Shown here piece by piece: positions 1-9,000 of a stretch of 9,061 nt of DNA. Under the pieces are notes generated by a model. It was not told the origin of the DNA. It was given only the letters and a program-made list of their open reading frames with translations, and searched no databases. The stretch is taken from the NCBI GenBank assembly GCA_938038035.1, contig CALHQV010000308.1:1-9061 (forward strand), in the 5' to 3' direction. The translations under genes and the position numbers were made by a program. This DNA is from an uncultured Gemella sp. GTDB taxonomy: Bacteria; Bacillota; Bacilli; Staphylococcales; Gemellaceae. Position 1 is the first letter of the stretch; each line of letters begins with the position of its first letter.

Positions 1-3000
1 CTCATTCGGGTAAACGTGACCCACGAAATGGGAAAATGATTGATGGTAAGGAAGAGAGTAGGTTTAGAGGAATTAGATTTACACCATTAGAGAATATACA
101 AAATGGTAAAGTTGTTAGTAATGCGGATACTAATTTGATATATTATAATTCTGATAGTTTTTGGATTAAAACGCAAGTTACAGGGGAAAAATTTAGACAT
201 GATAGAGTTAATACGTACTATCTAGTAAAAAAAGTAACTCTTTCAGGGAAGCCATTCAAAGATTTGTCTATAATTGTATCATCAGGTAGCGGGGATCGTC
301 GAGCGTCTACAATGATAGATAATATTAATAATCCAAATGTTCAAGCAGGTATTCTTGGGACTATAGGGTCGAATGGGATTATAACTCCTGGCAATTATCA
401 AGTTGTTTTAACTGTTAACGATACTGTTTCTCCCGCTAATAATTATAATATTATTTATAATGTTACAATAAAACCCCAAAGTGAACGTAATACTGTTAGA
501 GATTTAACTCCTACTTACGTTGATGATGTCCGTCATTTAACGGAAACTGAAAAGAATGCTTTAATAGAAAAATTTAAAACAGAGCATCCAAATGTTGTTA
601 ATCGTGCGAATCATATCGACTTCGATCATGCTGAAGTTTCAGCTGATGGTGCAACAATGACAATCCACTTTAAAGATGGGTTTTCACCTAAAACAATCCA
701 AACAAATGCACAGAATGATGCAATAGCCAAATATCAAAATCTTACGGCTTTATACGGAGATCCACATGATTTCTACAAAAATCCAAGAAATCTTGTGAAA
801 TCAAAAACAGGAAATGAACTTCCATCTACCGTTGATGTGCAATGGAAAACACCGTTTAATCTACAACAACCGGGAACTAGAAATGCTGTTGTTACAGTAA
901 CTTATCAAAATGGAACAGTTAAAGATGTATCGACACCATATACAGTACTAGATTTTGTAGGAAAACAAGACAAACGTATTAATCAACATCAGAGTGGTGA
1001 ACTAGGTGATGCTAGAAGTTATATTACTTTATCAAATGGAACTGCGCCTGCGACTGATTTAACGATTCGTTGGAAAGGTGGTTCATCGACTGTAGATACT
1101 TCCACTGCAGGTGTGCAACATAAAGAAATTGAAATTCTTCGCGGTAATCATTTGATGAAAACTGTGACTATACCAGTAGAAATAGTGGACAATATTAATC
1201 CAACTATTACAGCGCCAGATTCAGTATTATTAACAAGATTAGAAGGATTGCCAAGTGAGATAAATATTTCTGCACAGGATAATAATAAAGGAGTAGGGCT
1301 TAAAGATGGAAATCCTATAACGGTTGAAAATCTTCCAAATCCATTATTTTATAACCCTAAAACATCGAAAATAGAGATTAATGGAGTTATACCTAACAAC
1401 TTCCAAAATGGTAAATCTAGTATTCAAGTAACTGTTAAAGCAGTGGATAGAAAAGGGAATACTGCGACTAAAAATATTACTTTTAATATTCAATCTCAAA
1501 CGCAAAAATACACTGCAGTTGCTAATCCTAAAATACAAGAAGTAAGTCATGCTCAAACACCTGATCCAGGTACAAGTATAAGTACAACAGGTTTACCAGC
1601 CAATACTCAGTATAAATGGGAAAGAAAACCTGATACAAATACTCCTGGGAATAAAGAGGGAGTAGTGAAGGTTACTTATCCAGATGGCTCAACAGATACT
1701 GTAAATGTAACTGTAAAGGTGCGTAAGTTAAGTGATGAACATGAACCAACAGCTACTAAAATAGTTAAAAATCAGAATGATTCAGTATCTAACAATGATT
1801 TAAAAGCAGCTGTAACAATCAATAACAATGGTAATAGTAAAGTGAGATCTGTTACCTCTGTTGGAAATATCAGTACTACGAATGCAGGGATACAAACTAT
1901 AAATGCGACTGTAACATATATTGATGGTACGACAGACTTTGTATCAATTCCACTGGAAGTAAAAGACATTACGGCACCAACGATTCAAACACCGACAGAC
2001 AGACAAAATTGGGATTTAATTGCGTTAGACAGAACATTACCATCAATAAAATTAGCATCTGAAGATAATACTGGTGGAACTGGAATTAAATCAACAACAG
2101 TAACTGGATTACCAGATTTCTTAGTTTATGATAATGCAACTAAGACAATCAAGTTTAAAAATGGTGTTCAAGAGGTAACGAAACTACCTGATGGACAAGA
2201 TAGTAAAACGTATAATGTTAATATCCAAGTAACAGATAATTCGAATAATTCTAGTCGAAGACAAGTAACAATTACTGTTAAGTCAATGACTACGAAATAT
2301 ACTGCAACAGCTAATCCACAAAAACAAACTGTAAGTTATGGTCAAACGCCGAACACAGAAACAAGTATTAATAAAAATGGATTACCTACAGGGACAAAGT
2401 ATACTTGGAGAACAATTCCTAACACAACTACTGGTCCTGGTGAAAAGACTGGGGTAGTAATTGTGACATATCCAGATGGATCTACAGATTTGGTTGATGT
2501 AACTGTGGATGTGCGCAAACTAAGTGACGAATATGAACCAACAGGTACTAAAATAGTCAAAAATCAAAATGCTACTGTAACAAATGATGATTTGAAAGCA
2601 GCAGTGACAATTAGTAACAATGGTAATAGTAAAGTGAAATCTGTTACTCCTGTTGGAAATATCAGTACTACAAATGCAGGTACACAAACTATAAATGCGA
2701 CTGTAACATACCTTGATGGTACGACAGATAAGGTGACAATTCCACTTGAAGTAAAAGATGTCATAGCTCCGACAATCCAAACACCAACAGAAGGACAACT
2801 ATGGGAAATAACATCGTTAGATAAAACATTACCTCCGATTAGAGTTGAAACTTCTGATAATTCTGGAGGAAGCGGAGTAAAAAGTATCGTTCCAATTAAT
2901 TTACCAAGTTTCTTGAAATTTGACAAAGCAACAAATAGTATTGTTTTCCAAGATGGAGTTAGAGAGGTTCCAAAATTATCTGGAATTAATCGTACTACAA

Positions 3001-6000
3001 AAACTGTAACATTACGAGTGGAAGATAATGCTGGAAATAGTAGTGAAAGAACATTTCAAATAAGACAAATATCTATGGCTGAAAAATATGATTCACAAGC
3101 GAATACAACTATTCAAGAAGTTAGTCATGGAGAAACACCTAATCCGAAAACAAGTGTAAATACAGTGGGATTACCAGATGGTGTACAATACACATGGAAA
3201 TCAACACCAGATACGAATAAACCTGGAGATAAAACAGGAGTAGTGACAGTTACTTATCCAGATGATTCTATGGACGAAGTAACTGTGACTGTAAAAGTTC
3301 GTAAGTTAAGTGATGAATATGAACCAACAGGTGATAAAATAGTCAAAAATCAAAATGACTTAGTATCAAATGATGAACTAAAAGCAGCAGTGACAATTAG
3401 TAACAATGGTGCTAGTAAGGTGAAGTCTGTAACGCCTGTAAATGAAATTAGTACTACAGAATTTGGTGATAAAACAATTAATGCAACTGTAACGTATCTT
3501 GATGATACAACAGATATGGTAACAATCCCTCTTGAAGTCAAAGATGTGACTCCACCTACTATTCAAGCTCCAATAGAAAATACAAACTGGGAAATGACGG
3601 CATTAGATAAAACTTTACCAAATATGGAGGTAAGGGCAGAAGACAATGCGAATGGAAGTGGAGTAAAAACAGTAAGTGTAGAAGGACTTCCGGATTACTT
3701 AGAATATGATAGTGCAACTAATTCAATTAAATTCAAAGCAGGAAAACAAGAAGTAGAAAAACTACTAGAAAATACTCCAAGTAAAGAATTTAATTTGAAC
3801 ATTCGTGTGGAAGACAATGCAGGAAATGTTAGTAAAAGAGCTGCAAAAATTACAGTATCTTCAATAAGCACAAAGACTAATCCGCAATCAAAAAATCAAA
3901 CGGTAAACTACGGACAAGTACCAAATCCAGAAGATAGTGTAAATAAACAAGGATTACCAGATGGAACAACGATGACATGGAAAACACCGCCGGTAGTTAA
4001 CACACCAGGTACAACAACTGGAGAAGTAGAAATCACTTATCCGGATGGTTCAAAAGATATAATTACAGTAAATGTAACTGTTAAAAAAGTAAGCGAAGAA
4101 TTTACAGCGACTGGAACGCAAATTGAAGTAAATCAAAGTGAAGAAGTAACATCTGAAATGTTAAAAGGAGCAGTTAATGCGACTAACGTACAAGGTGAGA
4201 ACGGTAATGCGAAAATCACAAAAGTAGAATCAAAAGCAGCGATTAATACAGCAACATATGGAAATCAAACAATTCAAGCAAAAGTAACATATATAGATGG
4301 TTCAGAACAAGATGTTACGATTCAATTGAAAGTTAAAGACGTAACAAAACCAACAATCCAAGCACCAACAAACGGACAAAATTGGGACTTAATTGCAGTA
4401 GAAGGACAAGACCCAAATATCGCAGTAACAAGCGAGGATAACACTGGAGGAAGTGGCGTCAAATCAACAACGGTAACAGGCTTACCAAACTTCCTAGAAT
4501 ACAATGAATCAACTAAAAAGATTCAATTTAAAGCAGGAGTAACTCAAGTACCAAGTTTACCAGAAGGAACAGATATACAACCGCATAATATAACGATAGA
4601 AGTAGAAGATAACGCAGGGAATGAAACAACAACAAATGTTACAATTACCGTAAAATCGATGACTACGAAATATGAAGCAACAGCAAATTCACAAAAACAA
4701 ACAGTAAGTTATGGAGCAACACCAGATGCAGGAACAAGTGTAGACAAAACTAACTTACCTGAAGGAACAACATACACATGGACAACAGTTCCAAGTACGA
4801 CAGAAGGTCCTGGAGATAAAGCAGGAGTAGTAACTGTTACATATCCTGACGGAAGTAAAGATGTTGTTAATGTCATGGTAACTGTGAAAGAATTAAGCTC
4901 AGAATATGATGTAGTTGGATCGTTAATTGAAGTAAATCAAAACACACCAGTAACAAACGATGAATTAAAAGCAAAAGTAACGGCTACATCAAAAGTAGGA
5001 AATATTGATGAAACTGATAAGATTTCAACAGTAGTACCTAAATCACCAATCAGTACAGCTAACTATGGAGATCAAACTATTAGTACGACAGTAACATTCA
5101 AAGACGGAACAACAAAAGATGTCACAATTCCATTGAAAGTTAAAGACGTAACGAAACCAACAATCCAAGCACCAACAAACGGACAAAATTGGGACTTAAT
5201 CGCAGTAGAAGGACAAGATCCAAATATAACCGTAACAAGCGAGGATAACACAGGAGGAAGTGGCATCAAATCAACAACGGTAACAGGATTACCGAGCTTC
5301 TTAGCATATGATGAAGCAACTAAGACAATTAAGTTTAAAACTGGAGTAACTCAAGTACCGAGCTTACCAGAAGGAACAGATGTACAACCGCATAATATAA
5401 CAATCGAAGTAGAAGATAACGCAGGAAACAAAACAAGTACGCAAGTAACAATCACTGTGAAATCAATGACTACAAAATATGAAGTAACTCCAAATGAACA
5501 AAAACAAACAGTAAGTTATGGAGAAGAATTAGATGCGGGAGCGAGTATTAATAAATCTGGGTTACCTGTAGGAACAACTTATACATGGGAAACAAAACCA
5601 AGTACGACCGAAGGACCTGGGGATAAAGCAGGAGTAGTAACTGTTACATATCCAGATGGCTCAAAAGATACGGTAAATGTTACTGTAAGTGTACGTGGGT
5701 TAGCTGATGAATATGAACCAACAGTTACAAAAATTGTTAAAAATCAAAATGATACTGTATCGAATGAAGATTTAAAATCTGCTGTAACAATAAGTAATAA
5801 TGGGAATATTAAGGTTAAAACTGTTACTACAGTTGGTACAATTAGTACTACTGAGGTAGGAGGAAAAGAAATTACTGCAACTGTAACGTATCTTGATGAT
5901 ACAACAGATACAGTAACAATTCCACTTGAAGTAAAAGATGTCACAGCTCCGACAATTCAGACGCCAACTAATGGACAGAATTGGGACTTAATCGCAGTAG

Positions 6001-9000
6001 AAGGACAAGATCCAAATATAGCCGTAACAAGCGAGGATAATGTCGGAGGAAGTGGAGTTAAATCAACGACGGTAACAGGATTACCAGACTTCCTAGAATA
6101 CAATGAATCAACTAAAAAGATTCAATTCAAAGCAGGAGCAACATCAGTACCGAGCTTACCAGAAGGAACAGATGAGGAAAGACACAATATTACAATTACG
6201 GTAGTAGATAATGCAGGGAATGAAGCGACAACAAACATAACAATCACTGTGAAATCAATGACTACGAAATACGAAGCAACAGCAACCCCAGAAAAACAAA
6301 CAGTAAGTTACGGAGAAACTCCAGATGCCGGAGCAAGTGTAAACAAAACTAACTTACCAGAAGGAACTAGTTACGTTTGGAAAACAAAACCAGAAACAAC
6401 AATACCTGGAGAAAAAGATGGAGTTGTAGAAGTAAAGTATAAAGATGGTTCAAAAGATACAGTAAATGTAAAAGTAACTGTAAAAGAGCTAAGCTCAGAA
6501 TACGACGTAGTTGGATCGTTAATTGAAGTAAATCAAAATACTCCAGTAACAAACGATGATTTAAAAGCCAAAGTAATAGCGGAATCGAAAGTAGGAAATG
6601 TAGACGGAACAGACAAAATCGCAAAAGTAGAACCAAAAGTAGAGATTAGCACGGCTAACTATGGAGACCAGAATATTACTGCGACAGTAACCTTCAAAGA
6701 TGGAACAACAAAAGATGTCACAATTCCGTTAAAAGTCAAAGACGTAACGAAACCAACAATCCAAGGACCAACAAACGGACAAAATTGGGACTTAATCGCA
6801 GTAGAAGGACAAGATCCAAATATAGCCGTAATAAGTGAAGATAACACTGGAGGAAGTGGAGTCAAGACAACAACGGTAACAGGATTACCAGACTTCCTAG
6901 AATATAATGAATCAACTAAAAAGATTCAATTCAAAGAAGGAGTAACATCAGTACCAAGCTTACCAGAAGGAACAGATGTAGAGCCGCATAATGTATCGAT
7001 AACAGTAGTAGATAACGCAGGGAATGAAGCGACAACAAATGTTACAATTACCGTGAAATCGATGACTACAAAATATGAAGCAACTGCAGACTTACAAAAA
7101 CAAACAGTAAGTTATGGTGACACACCAGATGCAGAAGCGAGTATTGATAAGTCTGGTTTACCAGAAGGGACTAAGTACAAATGGACAACAACTCCAGATA
7201 CAAATACACCTGGAGAAAAAGACGGAGTTGTAGAAGTAACGTATAAAGATGGTTCAAAAGATACAGTAAAAGTAAAAGTAACTGTAAAAGAGCTAAGCTC
7301 AGAATACGACATAGTTGGATCGCTAATTGAAGTAAATCAAAATGATCCAGTATCGAACGATGACTTAAAAGCCAAAGTAACAGCGACATCAAAAGTAGGA
7401 AATATTAATGGAACTGACAAGATTTCAAAAGTAGAACCTAAAGCACAAGTAAGTACAGCTGCATATGGTGAAACAAATATCGAAGCGACAGTAACATTCA
7501 AAGATGGAACAACGAAAGAAGTAACAATTCCATTAAAAGTCAAAGACGTAACGCCGCCAACCATTACAGCTCCAACAGGAAATACAAACTGGGAAATGAC
7601 GGCATTAGATAAAACTTTACCAAATATGGAGGTAAGGGCAGAAGATAATGTAAATGGAAGTGGAATTAAAACTGTCACTGTAACAGGATTACCCGATTAT
7701 CTAGAATATGATAGTGCAACTAACACTATTAAATTTAAAACAGGAAAACAAGAAGTAGAAAAACTAACAGAAAATACTCCAAGTAAAGAATTTAATTTGA
7801 ATATCCGTGTGGAAGACAATGCAGGTAATATAAGTGAAAGAACTGCGAAAATTACAATATCTTCAATAAGTGCGAAGACTAATCCACAACCAAACGATCA
7901 AACGGTAAACTACGGGCAAGTACCAAATCCAGAAGATAGTGTAAATAAACAAGAATTGCCAGATGGGACGACTGTGACATGGAAAACACCGCCGGTAGTT
8001 AAAACACCAGGTTCAACAACTGGTGAAGTAGAAATCACTTATCCAGATGGTTCAAAAGATGTAGTTACAGTAAATGTAACTGTAAGAAAAGTAAGCGAAG
8101 AATTTACAGCGACTGGAACACAAATTGAAGTAAATCAAAATGAAGAAGTAACATCCGATATGTTAAAAGGAGCAGTTAATGCGACTAATGCACAAGGTGA
8201 GAACGGTAATGCAAAAATCTCAAAAGTAGAATCAAAATCACCAATTAATACGACAACATATGGGGATCAAATAATTCAAGCCAAAGTAACATATATAGAT
8301 GGTTCAGAACAAGATGTTACGATTCCATTGAAAGTAAAAGATGTTACAAATCCAACAATCCAAACACCAGCGGAAAATACAAACTGGGAAATGACGGCAT
8401 TAGATAAAACTTTACCTGTGATGAAAATTGAAGCAGAAGATAATGCAAATGGAAGTGGAATTGCTACGATTGAAGTAAACAATATGCCATCATTCTTAAC
8501 TTTTGATAAATCTACTGGAACAATTGTTTTCAAGGAAGGTGTACAAGAAGTACCGAAAATTGAATCTGATAGTATAACGTATGGAGTAACGATAATAGCT
8601 AGAGATAAAGCAGGAAATTCTATTTCAAAATTAGTAAATATAACAGTTTCGTCAATGCGAGGAAAATACAACCCACAACCGAAACCACAAATAGTAGACA
8701 ATGGAACAGTACCAAACGCAGAAGGCAGTGTAGACAAAACAGGCTTACCAGAAGGTACGACTGTAACATGGAAGACAAACCCAGATGTAAGTACACCAGG
8801 AAGTCATCCAACAGTAGCGTTAGTAACGTACCCAGATGGAACAGTAGACGAAGTTGAAGTACCAATCACAGTAAAAGAACAAAAAGATACGTTTAACCCA
8901 ACTGCGAAACAGCCAGGACAAACCGCAAAACACGGAAGTGATCCAAGCGCAGAAGGAAGTATCAATACAGAAGGCTTACCAAAAGGAACAACGTACACAT

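Noticed and set aside
227..233. A7 run that could be a slippage or phase-variation site
   Set aside because: It encodes part of two in-frame lysine codons. Runs of this length are expected in AT-rich DNA, and the frame continues without interruption.
6367..7392. Leucine-rich open stretches on the minus strand (6367-6636 and 7171-7392) that look like small membrane proteins
   Set aside because: They are antisense shadows of the A-rich repeat codons. Similar versions recur at homologous positions in other units, and they overlap the continuous + strand frame.
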